A stretch of 64,000 nucleotides of DNA. Source: Tribonema minus (lineage: Eukaryota; Sar; Xanthophyceae; Tribonematales; Tribonemataceae). The translations under genes and the position numbers were made by a program. The notes under the pieces are model-generated. The model was not told the DNA's origin. It did not search any database and was given only the letters and a program-made list of their open reading frames with translations. The DNA lies in contig JAFCMP010000101.1 in NCBI GenBank assembly GCA_017506865.1, positions 186,001 to 250,000 on the forward strand, written 5' to 3'. Numbering within the stretch: the first letter of the stretch is position 1; each line of letters begins with the position of its first letter. This document shows, one piece after another, positions 1 through 12,011 of this stretch.

Positions 1-3000
1 TCCGCGCCCCCATCCACTATGCGCGCAGGACCTAGTTCAGCAGCAGCAGCAGCAGCGCCAGCAAGCAACAGCCGTGCTACTGAGCAGCCAGCAGCGTCAA
101 CAACCGCCTCATCGCCTCGGCCACGTGTTTCGCGGTGGATGCCACGCGATGCAGTGGTCGCTCCCGCCAATCTGGCCTTGCAGCAAGGCAGCAATGCTAG
201 TCCTTCCACCGCATCAGCGGCTGCAGCCGCGGCGGCGGCAGGAGCAGCAGCAATGCGTTTGTTGCCTCATGACATTGTGCCTGGCTCAACCCCACCAGGT
301 ACGCACCAGGTTGCGGCTGCTGTGGCCAGTGCGCGGCAAAACGGTCGGCCTGCATACATAGATGCAGCGGCATCACCACCAGCGATGAAGGCGGCACTTG
401 TTGCGCCAGTAGCCATGCATGCGCATGTAGATGCTGCGCAGTTGTCCACTGCTGCTTCCCTCGCACGAGCAATTGCGCAGCCCTTTGACGCTGCGCCTGC
501 TGCGCATGCGCACGCGGTCGCACCGGCGACGCATGGCGCTGCTGCCGGCGCTGTATCTGCTGAGCAACCTCACGCCGCTCTCAGACTGGCTGCTTCAGCA
601 AAGCCAGTGGACGCAGTGGCAGCCGTGGTGGCGGCTTTGAACAAGCGCGCCTGCTCACAGCGCGCATCTGCAACGGAGACACGGGTGCCTGCGCCCACAA
701 GCCAGGGACGCTCCTCAGCTGCATCCCTGGGCCAGGGCAAGACAGCGGAGGCTGGAGACAGAGCTTCAACAGCAGGCGGGACTGCCAGTAGTACCGCAAC
801 TGGGCAGCGGGCAGCTGTTGTGGAGGAGCCGTGGCGTGACAGTGCATTGCAGGTCAGCTCTTCTGAATCAGTTCTTCGGTATGATTGTTGATACTACTCT
901 GGGCGGTAATTGGTGACATGTTTTTGAGAGGGGGGCTGGTGTGCGCCATTGGGACTGTGTTTCAACTACTCTACCGCTTCGAAGCAAATGGCAACGCATG
1001 CGTTTGGGACAAATTAACCTGGAATGCAAGTCAATGAGGCTGTCTTTCGCTGAGCGTTGGGGCAAAGTTGCGGTGAGGTGCGAATTGGGTTTCAAAGCTG
1101 TTGTGTGTAACTCTGCTTGATGCTTGTGGGGTTTGCATGCGATGATGCAGTATTGATATCGGCAGCGTTGGTGCCAACTTTTAACCGCACGGCCCTTCTG
1201 ATGTCTGGGTCATGCAGAAGTTGCAATGGTCAACTTCAACTTACGGCTCTATCATCTCTCCCTTTTTCCTGCTTGATTGCGGTCTGCGTGTGACACCCTC
1301 GCCTTCAGCATTTTCGAAGTTACAGTTTGTTTGTCGAATTCCTGCACGATCTAAAGCATTTTTTACACTACGTGCGTTTGCAAATAATTGGCTGCATCCA
1401 TCCGTCGCGCACACGCCCCGCCAGGTGCTGGACCGCTACCGCCTGCACAAAATCTTCACCCTCCCCGACAGGCCCACGCTGCTGCTCGCTGTGGCGCCGG
1501 CGCTCGACCTCGAGTCGCTGCGCCGCCAGGTCGCCGCCGGCAAGATGCACACCGCGCAGGAGTTCATGCAGTGGGGCGAGGCGCTGCTGCGCGTCGCGGG
1601 CGGGCACACGGTGGGGCTCAGCGAGGACGGCGCCGCGGTGTGCGATGCGGCGGCGCAGCTCATGCGCATGTTCTTTCAGTGGCTGTGCCTGGAGCTGCTG
1701 CCGATGCCACGCGGCGGCGCGGAGCGCGACGCGGAGGAGAAGGCGGAGACCATGTGAGTTCCCTGCGGCAAGCTGTTTGAACCGCTCATATCATTATGAT
1801 ATCATCGTGCATGAGTCGGAAGTGCCCAGGCAACATTTGGATGCGTCATCAAATAACATCATCGATGTGGTACTTGCAGTTGCAGGGCCTCCAATTTACT
1901 GCTAGCTGTACATCATGCAATTGACATTCAGTGAAGAAGAAACGTCACTGGTGAGACTTGAAGTTTTTCAACAAGGGTGCTGCATGTTGAGCAGGCAAAG
2001 GCCGGCTGAGTCACTGGCATGGGTGTTCATCCTGTATTTTGAAATAATGGCCAATGTAGCACTAGAGTTGCAAGCGCGTTGGTGGAAACAGATATTGACC
2101 CCATAATCAGAGAGCTCATTTTTGCGTCTGACCTGACAATATCTCCAATTTCAGCAAGCGCTTCAGGCATCTCTGTCTCTGCATGACTTGACAATTTTTT
2201 CATTGCTATCAATAAACTGAGCGGTGCTGCTTGTCACAATGGCATGGCCGACTTGACATTTGTGTCGAATACCTTGGTGCGTCCTCACAAGCATCAGGGC
2301 TGCGCTTACAACGGTGCCAATGGCATGTTTTCCTGCCATGGCATACTCCTCTCAGGGGGCCCAGCACGGCGCGCATGCCGTCGTGGCGCGCTGCCTTAAT
2401 CCTGCAGCAGCAGTGCGCGGATGGCGCCAAGCAGCTGCGGCTGCTGCGCTCGCAGCGCCACAAGCATCGTGTCCTGCGCGAGGCGCTGTCGGCCGCAACT
2501 GAAATTGAGAGCCCCGCCGCGAGGGGCTACGCGCGCATCGTGGCGACGCTGCACGCCAAGGCCATGGCGATGCTGGGGCTGCCGCACAGCGTGGCGGTGA
2601 GTGTCACGGGTCGTGAGCTGCGATACACGCGTTAGGCGGCCATGCTGGCACTGCCACATAGCGATGCAATGAGAAGATCATCTGTCGTGCTCCAAAACTA
2701 CTGCTGTTCAGCATGGATCTCTCGGAAAGGGGGGGGGGATTCTGCATGTCGCTTGTCAACTGTTGGCAGTGGGTGTAACAAGAGGCAATATGCTTGCATG
2801 ATGCGTATGGTCAGCCACATCTGTTTTAACCATTTTACATGAGCAATGACATCACGAATATTGCATCATGAAAGCTCTGAATGACATGGCTGTTTTGGGG
2901 AGTGTATGTCAATTATTAGCCACAGCAGGCGGGAGAGGGGCTCCTCAGACAAACCAGATCGGCAACTGGCACAGCATTCAGTAGACGTGATCCGTGCATC

Positions 3001-6000
3001 TCTCCAAGCACAGCCCGAGATGCCTGCTGTCAAACACAAAATTTAATCCCACTTGCGCTCACCTGTTTTGTTGATGATGGCTGAACCACCTTGCACGCAA
3101 ACCATTAGTATCATCGCGCATGTCAGACCACTGCCATGGTCCCCGATCATCACCGATCAATCTCACCGACCCTGATCCCTCAAACACAGCCTTGCATACA
3201 CATCCTTTTGTTGCGTGCGCAGCTCGCACAGCTGGTACGCGCTCTCTACAACAACGCCGCCCCAGCACGCTTCAAAACGCACGGCGACATCCTCGCCAAC
3301 ATGCGCGCAGTAGTGCCGGCGGCGGCGGCGACGGGCGCTACGGACGGCACTGCAGTGAGCCAGCGGCGCGAGCTGGAGGTGCTGATCGCTGGGCGCTACA
3401 CGTTCCAGGTCAGTGCTCTGCAGTACGGCGTTGCTCAGCGCTTTTGTGAATTTTTTTCTACATGTGCTCGCATTGCTGTTGTGCGCAGCTTGATCGCTCA
3501 CTTGATCCGGCTCGCGGTGTGAGTTTGGCACGCTCGCTGTTGTTATACAAACGCGACATTTCACCAACCTCGTTGTCAATGTCGTCATGTGAGTTGAGGC
3601 TGCGTGTGTAACACATTGTGTAACATTGCACATTCCTGCAAAAAATGAAGTTGAACACTGAATCTTCGCCATGACCTTGGCGACGGGCAATTCGTTTTCA
3701 TGAATTGCATCAGCTAGTAGGATGGGCAGCAGTCGGTAAAACAACAAGATTTGCATGCGCGTTGCTGATTTTATAAGCCGATTGTCAGCCATGCGTGTAA
3801 AGCATCAGCGCGGACACTCATCACAAAAGAGCATGTTTCATTGTTCACGCCACTTCTCCTACCATCCATTCTTGCTTGAGAGCCAATGGAGGCACGCCGC
3901 ATCATAAAGTTTCGCGCAAGCAGCTTGTGCGCACAACTTACAACTTTACACCCCAATAATGTGTTGCTGAACAGGTTCTGGAGGACGTCGGCGTGCAGCT
4001 GATTGTTCAGCAGGCCAAGGAAGCCAGCGCTGCCGAGCAAGCGGCACGAAAAATGTCCCCGAGCCCGGCCCCGCCACCAGCAGCACCAGTGCGGCCTGCA
4101 AGCGCGTCGCCGCGTGCACTCTCTGTGTCCGCAGCGCCGCCTCCAAGCGCAGCGACGGACGCGAGCGCGGCCGACGTCGACACTGCTCAGCTCAGCGCAG
4201 CGCCGGCAACGCCGCGCACTGCCACCGACAGCCTTCAGCAGCGCTCAGCTGGCGCTGGGCGACGCCGCGCTGCTACGCCGCCGTTGCAGCCGCCGACGGC
4301 GGATGCACCAGCCAATGGCGATGCAGCACATGTTCAGCAGAAGGGGACCCCATGCCGCGCCTCGGTGACGGCGGCGGAGGGCGGGCGCGATGACTGGAGC
4401 CCAAAGCACAAAGCGCTGGCGCCTGCGGCAGCTGCGCAGCGGCGCGGATCATCGTCGCAGCCCACGGCCGCTTCGAAGGACCCCCAGCGCAGCCGCACGC
4501 CCTCCCCGAGAGTGCCAGCAGCAGCCTCCACGGACTGCAAGCTTGGCGACAGGGCGCCGTCGCCTACAGCGGCGGCAGCGGCAGCAGCAGAAGCAGAATC
4601 CATCAGCGATGCCAGCACGGCGCTTGAGAGGCAGTCGCCGCCCGTGGAAGCGGCAGCGGCAGCGGACGACGCAAGCAGCGCCACAGTGACTCCGGCCAGA
4701 GGCGACGCCCCTGCCGAAGGCGGCAGCCGCGGCAACGCGGGCAGCACCCATGGCGGCAGTGGCAGCGGTGGCGGCAGCGGCAGTCGGGGGATCGGCCTGC
4801 CCCCCGTGTATCCGCGCTCAGCCTCTGCCGTGGATGCCGATGATGGCGATGGCAGCACGACGACGGTGGAGACGAGTAGCGGAAGGGCGCTGACCGTCCA
4901 CGACCCGGTGCCCCAGCGCAGCCCGTCGCCGCAGCTGCAAGGCAGCACGCTTCCATCCAGGTACGGGCTTTGAAATCATCATTTGCGTAGCAAATTTTTT
5001 GTTATCTGTGCGAGCCCAGCATCAACCTCTGGTTGTTGCTTTTTGTGAATGGTTGGATGGATGGATAGTTTGTGGCATGTAGTGGATGATATTTGAGTTG
5101 CGCTACCTCAGATGCGGAGAAGCAGGCTAGGTTCGCAATGCGCTGTTCAGGTTGATGCCAGTGTGCAGACTCCGTTTTCACCACAAAGATTCTTGGCAAG
5201 GGACTATCAGAGGTGCCCGTGCAAAGGGTGTGTGCTGAAATGTCCTTGTCGCATGCACTTTGAGGTATTGCAGGGAAGACATTGAAACCATGAGCTCATG
5301 AAACGGCGTTTCAGTAGAGGGTTGGCCAATCTGATGCCAAGCTTCTTGGGGTGCTTCATGTAGTTTATGCCGTCGCCCGCACAATTATCGATAATCGTTG
5401 CTGTGCAAGCAGCATCCACTTTGAGTAAGCATCAACTTTTCATTGATATCGATAATTGTTGCTGTGCAAGCAGCATCCACTTTGAGTAAGCATCAACTTT
5501 TCATTGATCAACATTTTTCAAATGACTGTGAGCTAACACTAAAGTACAGCGACGGTCACGATATAAGAGCGGGTTCGTCCCGGCAACTCCACCGCTCTTA
5601 TACCGTGACCGCTCTTATATCGTCCTTGGGCTTAACTAGGGTTAGACCTAACCCTAGGCTAACCCTAGCCCTAGACTTAGGGTTTGAAGTATTTAAGTAG
5701 GGTTCGTGTGTCAACAGTTGAAGTTGGTTATGAATTAAGCCGGAAAGCAATTGCACCGTGCGCTCTACGCTGTGACTGATCGATATGCGCTTGAGCGATG
5801 TTGAATATCACGCAAAAGCCGCTGTTCAGGCATTGTTTGTGAGGCCGCTAGTGGTTGGTGGACATGATATAAGAGCGGTCGGCCCCGAGCAGCACCAAAC
5901 CGCTCTTATATCGACCAGATCCTTGTTCAGCCGTCAGACCGCTCTTATACCGTGACCGCTCTTATATCGAGCGCTCTTATATCGTAGCCGTCGCTGTATA

Positions 6001-8390
6001 GCAAATGACCGTAGGCATTGCATTGAGCCCCTGTCAACGTTGTGCATAACAATAAAGTTCTTTGTAGATTCACAAGGGTAACCTTTCACATCTGAAATTT
6101 ATGCGAGAATATTATGATATGTTGCTGCACGAATAAACCTCATATCTGAGAATAATCTCTGCCAGGGTACAGTTGGTGTAGTGAATTATGCCATCCTCCT
6201 CCCTAGCATTACCGTTTCAGTCAGCACTCCAGTGCTCTGGATGTACATGTAATTGTGCCATCCCGCCCCCCCTGTAGAGAAGTCATCATGAATTGCAGTT
6301 GGTTGCTCCTTTGTGCGTGACAATTTAGTAGATTTTTGCAGTCACAATGCGGCGAATTAGTGCCAATGAGTTGGTTTGTACTTCTATGTGCTTCTTGGGA
6401 GCAACATAAATGCTGACATAGTGCCACTGCAACATACACAAGGCGCGCGCCAGCAAACAAAAAATTGAATAAGAACAACGCCACGCACCACCTGAGACTG
6501 ACCAACGTGGCCTTTTTCTTGAGGAATTCATTGCGACCTCGCTGGTAATCATAAAACGCCCAGCCTACATGTTGCAGTGCTGCACAACTGTCAAGAAGTT
6601 GCAGCTAGACATGGGCAAGCTTGCTCTACCTTCTGCAGCGGCGGCAGCTCAATGCGCAGCGTAATGCACCGTGTGCACCTCCGCTTCTGCGGAGACCATC
6701 CGTCGTATGCTGCCAAGGCGGAGAGCTGTGCCCTGGCCTGAGTTGCAAAGCCTCCTCCAGACGTGTGTGCGCAGAACCTAAGTAGTTGACGGTTTCAAAG
6801 CGCTGTACGCTTGCGCCACCACTGGCAGAATGTCCTGCTGCCAACACCTCATTGCCCACCCCTCTTTGCCTCTGCGGAACTTGGAGCCCGCAGCTACTGT
6901 TGGACAACAGCGCTCTCATCACGGGTCTTTCTGGCCACTGCAAAATAGCATTTTGCAGGTTCGGTTGAAGTGGTGTCCTTCCACTCCAGAAGTACACTTT
7001 TCATAACTCCCCATATTTGGCTTCCACAACCGCTTTTGCATTTGTCTGCACTTTCCCCCTTGTACGTCTGCCGACCGCTATGCCCCCCCGCGCTGCCCCC
7101 ACTACCCCCCCCCCGACATCAGGCTCTGGAGCCTGCAGTCCCTCCTGGAGGGCGACGCTCTCATAGCAGGCGCATTCCTCAACATCGACTTCGACAAGTA
7201 CCCGACGTACCTGGACGAAGTCGAGTCCCCGCAGGATCTGAGGTCGGCGTCGTGCTGCCTGCGCGAGAGGCTCAAGCCCGGCGGCAGGGCTGCAGAGCAG
7301 CAGTTCGCCGCCGTCAAGTACCTGCTGCTGCTGATGGAGATTGTGCGCAACAGCCGGACGTTCACGGGGTTCACGGAGGGTGACTCTCCTAGCAGGTGCG
7401 GTTAGAGAGTGCGCGTGAAGCAGTAGGGCTGATGCGGCGTTTCACGAGGAGCTAGTGTATAAGCAGGTTGCTAACATGTCACTTCCACATGTTGAATAGC
7501 CTATGGGCCTGCTGACCGTATTCAGCTGCCGTCGTAGTCGCCTTATGTCGTGTCGCCACGCAAACCTGCAGCTTGGGAGGACTTATTGAGGCAGCAGTGG
7601 GCTCGACTCACACAATCACGACATGCTTTCTCAGTGATAGCTAGCTGTCTTCCGGTGCTCTGCTTGGTACATTTCCTGCAGCGTTCTGTTCTTGTGGCTC
7701 TGCTTCTGTCCTTGTGGCTCTGCTGTGCAGACAGGCAATGCTCTAACATGTAAGATGGCACAGCAGCGCTCACGCTACAGTTGTCGGCCCCTTGATAGTG
7801 GCAGGCTCCATGGGCAGCCCGCAACAACAATCATCAGCCCCTGTACCTCACCTGCGCCCCCCTCACGCACATGCGACAGGGCGGCGGCACGCATGGAGGA
7901 CCTCGTCCGCAGCACCTACACCAAGCAGCTGGCGGCATTCCTGCGTGATGCCCATCGTGCGACGCTCCACGGCGCAGGCTTCCCTGCCATGGAGCCGCCG
8001 CCGCTGCCCGCGGACGCTGACGCCGAGGCGGAAAAGTCACCCAGGAAGCACAAGCGCGGGCGCCCCCTCGACTCCAAGAACAAGGCGAGCGCTGCCCCCC
8101 GCGCAGCGCTCAACGGCGCAGTGGCGCCGCCGCCGCCTGCAGATGCGGACGGGGAAGAACCGCCCGCCAAACGCAAGCGCGGGCGTGCCACCGGCGCCAC
8201 CATCAACGGCAAGAAGGGCAGCGGAGACGCGGCGGCGGCGACGGGGGCCACGGTGGCGCGGCGCGGCAGTGAGGGAGGCCAGAAGCGGCCTCGGGATGCC
8301 AGCGAGGAGAACAGCGGCGGCAGCGGCGGAGGTGACGGCCGCAGTGCGCCGCATGGCAGCAGCAAGGTCGTGCGCCGTGGCGGCGGTTAG
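1..8390 (+). CDS. Copy A: bromodomain-like low-complexity protein (5' end outside window)
   Basis: This is a multi-exon gene entering from the left edge. Exons supported by GT/AG sites and matching phases are <1-852, 1425-1753, 2356-2596, 3223-3408, 3975-4960, 7123-7395 and 7880-8390 (stop TAG), about 1,125 codons in view. The first visible exon is Ala/Ser/Pro-rich. Exons 1425-2596 encode a helical region (FTLPDRP, AQEFMQWGEALL). The exon at 3975 starts VLEDVGVQLIVQQAKE and then becomes Ala/Pro/Ser-rich. The exon at 7123 resembles a bromodomain (DFDKYPTYLDEVESPQDL, then an AAVKYLLLLMEIVRNSRTF helix). The last exon is basic (KRKRGR), possibly a nuclear localisation signal. Every exon in view is open. 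The tandem copy at 10.4-22.9 kb and the reverse-strand gene at 58.9-63.8 kb have the same exon order and phases. A nuclear, histone-binding role is inferred from the bromodomain-like exon only; the acetyl-lysine pocket residues were not verified. Confidence 0.72.
5399..5520 (+). repeat. 61-bp tandem duplication in the copy A intron
   Basis: A segment containing GCTGTGCAAGCAGCATCC and ending CAACTTTTCATTGAT occurs at about 5400 and again at 5461. Copy B has a single diverged version near 20307-20352. It lies just left of the inverted-repeat transposon. Confidence 0.85.
5547..5996. mobile_element. 450-bp non-autonomous inverted-repeat transposon, only in copy A
   Basis: The ends are inverted repeats of about 25 bp, starting CAGCGACGG and running through a GATATAAGAGCG core, with one 2-base mismatch. 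The element sits between two TA dinucleotides (5545-5546 and 5997-5998). Copy B has the uninterrupted site AAAGTATAGCAA at about 20385-20396. That is exactly a TA target duplicated by insertion. It has no coding capacity. A TA target suggests a Tc1/mariner-like source, but the superfamily cannot be fixed from the ends alone. Confidence 0.85.
6640..6957 (+). other. Conserved block in intron 5 of copy A (possible cassette exon)
   Basis: This block lies between an AG after a pyrimidine-rich stretch (CTACCTTCTGCAG) and a GTTCGG following TTTTGCAG. Its copy B partner (about 21140-21457) is open on the plus strand for its full length; copy A has a TAG (AAG in copy B) at 6782-6784. The minus strand is open in both copies for 123 codons. 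The plus frame is Cys-rich but does not fit a PHD finger. It may be an optional exon or simply well-conserved intron. Confidence 0.3.
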
Positions 8391-10397
8391 GTGCCCAGCG
8401 CAGGGAATGGTGGCACAACCTTTAGCAGCCGCGGGCACGTCGGCGGCCGTGGCTTGGGAATGGCTGACGCACAGACAAGGAGCGCTGCTCAGATGAGGAG
8501 CAGCGTCGCTTGATCAGTGCTCGTTTGGCACCGACGGGCACGATTGATGGCAAGAGCCACAACATGGAGGGCAAGAGGCGGGCACTGAGCACTGCTGCGC
8601 GCTGCGCACGCAGTGGTGCGCGCCCTGCCAAGCGGCTTGAGTGGGTGGGTTTACACACAGATGTATGCAGTGGTTGCCAAGCCATGCAGCACGGTGCTCA
8701 GGCAGTAGCCACGGCACTGCAAGACTTAGTGTCAATAGGTCCGCAGGCATGAGGGATTCAGCAGTGCGTGACAAGTGTCTGAGTTGCGCAGGCCTGACAG
8801 CAACGCGCTCATGGGCAGCTACATACTGCCAGCACCCAAGCATGGCCACGCACGTAACAAACATGGATCACACACGCACATGTGGCCATAGATCCTGTGG
8901 GACGTTGTGTGCGCGTGTGTGTGTTCGGCAGGCTGCTGGCTGCAGAGTCATGCCATTTGTGAGCACATTCAAGTTGTGTGCACAGTGAAAATGTTGGTGG
9001 TCAAGCAAAGGCATACAAAGCTGGTGTGGCAGCAGATTGCTCTTGGGACAATGACGGGGAAGAATTGAGCTTATGTTGCATCGTGCATCGTGGACATTGC
9101 TTGCAGCGCTTCTTTGCCTGTTCCTGTTGTCACAGCTATGTGTATACATGATTCATTTTAAATGCATGCATTCGCTTCTGGTACTGGGTACGGTTGCTGC
9201 GTAAGGCCTTACCGGTATACATATATGACTGCACCAGGCATCACCTTTGCTTTGGCGCTCACTTTTGGTTTAGCTGATAAAGCTTCATTTTGCATACTGC
9301 TAATGCACTATGATGCACCAGCTGTGATCATCGGTGCAGAAGCTATATGGAAGTGCCTGCTTAGTGCTGCTTTGCAAAGATGTGTTAACAATTGAACACT
9401 TTTCGAGCCCTCATACTGAAAGCTGACACATCAGACAGTAGCAAGCCGTACATTAACGTTGCCGGTATGCCCTGGACTTTGTCGCCAACGGGAACCTTCA
9501 AGGCCTTCAGAAGATAGATTTTGACTCTCCAAAAAAAATATAGGTCGCAACGAGCGAGTGACTCTTTCGCTTGGCGCGCTTGAAGTTTAACTTCAACCTT
9601 CAGTCTTGTTTGTGGGCTGTCGCTGACACTCATTTGGGTAGTGGATTCCTCAGCGGTGATGGTGGTGGCATTCAAGCTGAACGACGAGGCGAGCGGAAGC
9701 AGAGGCAGCAGGCGCTGTGTTTGACAGGATTCAAAGGGATCTTGACTCGGTCACATGGTGCGCGACCGAGACCGCAGTGGGTCAAGGCGAGCACATGCGG
9801 AAGCCGACTCAGCGGCGGGGGAAGCAGAGCAGCCCCGGCGATGCGATGAAAAGGTCCGGTGGCTGTTGCTGGTTGCTCTCAAAGACCTGGTACTTACTTC
9901 GCAATGGACCTCATGACAGCGAAGTTAAACGTGTTTGAATGAATGCCGTGCCTATGTGTATGGAGATTTGCTTGCGACTGTAATTGATGACTGTGATTCG
10001 ATCAAGCAGTTTACGCCTTGACCGTCAATAAGGTCTGGTGTGCCATCAACCAAAGAGTGCGCCCGTGTAAGTTTGTACCAAACGATCGCAGCTGTAGCTC
10101 GTTGTCAATGTCGTGCCCGATAAGAAAATGCAGGCATTGGATGGTACTTGCTTGACAGAGACACGGGAAAGCCCCAGAATTGTACACCAGGTACCACTTC
10201 AGCTTGCCGGCACTCATGGTGCCAACCACAGAATGTGCTGTCGAAACCAGTGCGCTGGCTGCACTTCATCCTCCACCTACACATGGCAGTGAAGTCTGAG
10301 TTGCCTCTGGCATCCGTCATGCATTGGCGTGCATCATATTCAATCCGCAATGTCGACCTCCCTTTGTGAGTACCAACCGCCCTGCCCCCCTGCCGAC
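8391..10397. other. Spacer between copy A stop and copy B first supported exon
   Basis: The left 750 bp is still shared with copy B's downstream flank. The rest (9139 onward) is unique in the window. A GC-richer patch at 9655-9860 has short frames such as the one starting MVVAFKLNDEASGSRGS at 9659. It could be an upstream exon of copy B, but no joined model was convincing. No RNA gene was recognised. Confidence 0.35.
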
Positions 10398-11522
10398 ATG
10401 CAGGGCTCGTGGTGCTTGCAGCGGCACGAGCGCAAGCACCGGCAGCAGAACGTCTACTACGCCGCGCACGACGACGAGCAGCTGCTGGAGCGCCTGATGC
10501 TTGACGATGTGCCCATCGAGCCCCCCCACCGCCTGATACGTGACGACGATTGGAGGCCTCGGCGGAACCAGCAGCAGCACGGTGCGAGCCAGGGTGGCGA
10601 ACAGGCAGGCGCAGCGCATGTTGACGAGCCCGCGCTGCCGCCAACGCAGCCGCCATCGCCGGGCATCGCGAGCCATGGAGAGCAGCGCATCAACGACTCT
10701 CGACTGCCGAACGGCCGTGAGCATACCAGCAGTACGCCGCCAGCAGAGGGCGGCGACGCTCAGAACCATGAGCAGCACCAGCAGTCAGGCTTGGCGATTG
10801 ACCACGAGGAACAGCAGCAGCAGTGGTCACAGCAGCTACCGCCGCCGCCGCCGCCGCCGCTGCCGGCGCCATCGGTCCAGCAATTTACGGACGGTGACTT
10901 GGCGGCGAGCCCACAGGAGGAGCTGGACGCGGCGGAGCAGCAGGCTTTGCCACTGGCAGCACAGGCTGAGACTCAGCAGCAGACGCCGATGGAGGCGACT
11001 CTGGATGACGCGTCTACGCCGCAGCAGGCACCAGCCGTGCAGGCGCATGCGGAGGAGCAGCAACAGGAGCAGGAGGGACCGGAAATCAAACCACATGACG
11101 CAGTCATCAGCGGCAACGGCAGCGCTGCGCAGAGCACACAAGCGGCAGAGGCGGGAGATGCTGCCAATCTGGCGGGCATGGACGTCGTTGCTGCCGCGTT
11201 GGACGGCACAACATACACTGCAGCCGCTGTTACTTCAGCTGCAGCTGCGGTGCCTTCCAGCGCGAACACAGACAGCACTGCCGCTCCAGACGCAGCGGTG
11301 AGCGTTCCGCCTTGCTCAGCTGCATAACCGGCCGGGGGCGCTTTCGCTGAGCCTGCCGTACCTGAGTCAAGCGCTACTGACTCGATCGACGCACCCTCCG
11401 CCCAGCCATATTTTCCGCTGCCCCTGGAGCCCCCCAACATCCCTCTCCCACCGCCGCCATCGCTGCAACAGCAGCCGCAAGCATGGTTTTCACAGCCGGC
11501 ACCACAGCAGTCCCCTCCGCCC

Positions 11523-11552
11523 CAGCAGCAGCAGCAACAGCAGCAGCAGCAA

Positions 11553-11582
<30 letters not shown>
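11523..11582 (+). repeat. PolyGln tract (20 CAG/CAA codons) in copy B
   Basis: The codons are mixed CAG and CAA, so the tract is not a pure trinucleotide repeat. It follows a Pro-rich stretch and precedes HIVQVHVPQGH and a helical region. Such tracts are common in nuclear regulatory proteins. Confidence 0.9.
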
Positions 11583-11584
<2 letters not shown>

Positions 11585-12011
11585 CATTGTGCAGGTGCAC
11601 GTTCCGCAGGGGCACGCGGCGGTGGGGCCGGCGACGGAGGCGTATGCAGCGCTGCAGCACCTGCTGGCGCCGCTGCAGGCGCAGCTTACGGGCAGCACGC
11701 AGTGGGCGGTGGAGTCGTGCCGCTACAGCGCGCACGTGGCGCAGCGCCTCGACGCGCACGGCGCCGCGCTGCTCTCGCACAGCGGCGACCTGACCGAGCT
11801 CCGCCGCTCCATCGAGAAGGCGGTGACCGCGTCCGTGCAGCGCGACGTGCACGCTGCATTCAACGCTTACATGACGCCAATGCACGCGGAGGTGCGCGCG
11901 CTGCGCGGGGAGGTTGCCGAGTTGCGCACGCTGCTGGCGAACACGGCGCAGTCCACGCAGGCGGCGATTCGCGACGGCGTGGCGGCGGGCGTGAAGGCGG
12001 CAGCGAGCCTG

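Larger units (their letters stand above)
1..9138 (+). repeat. Tandem duplication, unit A (right-hand part)
   Basis: Positions 1 to about 9138 are collinear with about 14787 to 23615. The offset is 14,786 bp at the left and about 14,487 at the right, the difference coming from intron indels. Exon sequence is nearly identical in the first 850 bp, while introns show many substitutions and indels. Homology fades at about 9138 and 23615. Confidence 0.9.

Noticed and set aside
4334-4948. 204-codon reverse-strand frame (partner at 19231-19653)
   Set aside because: It is antisense to a low-complexity exon whose plus-strand frame fits the splice phases and the third paralog.
6626-6997. PHD finger in copies A and B to match gene C
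   Set aside because: Cys residues are present, but their spacing and the missing His do not fit a PHD pattern on either strand.
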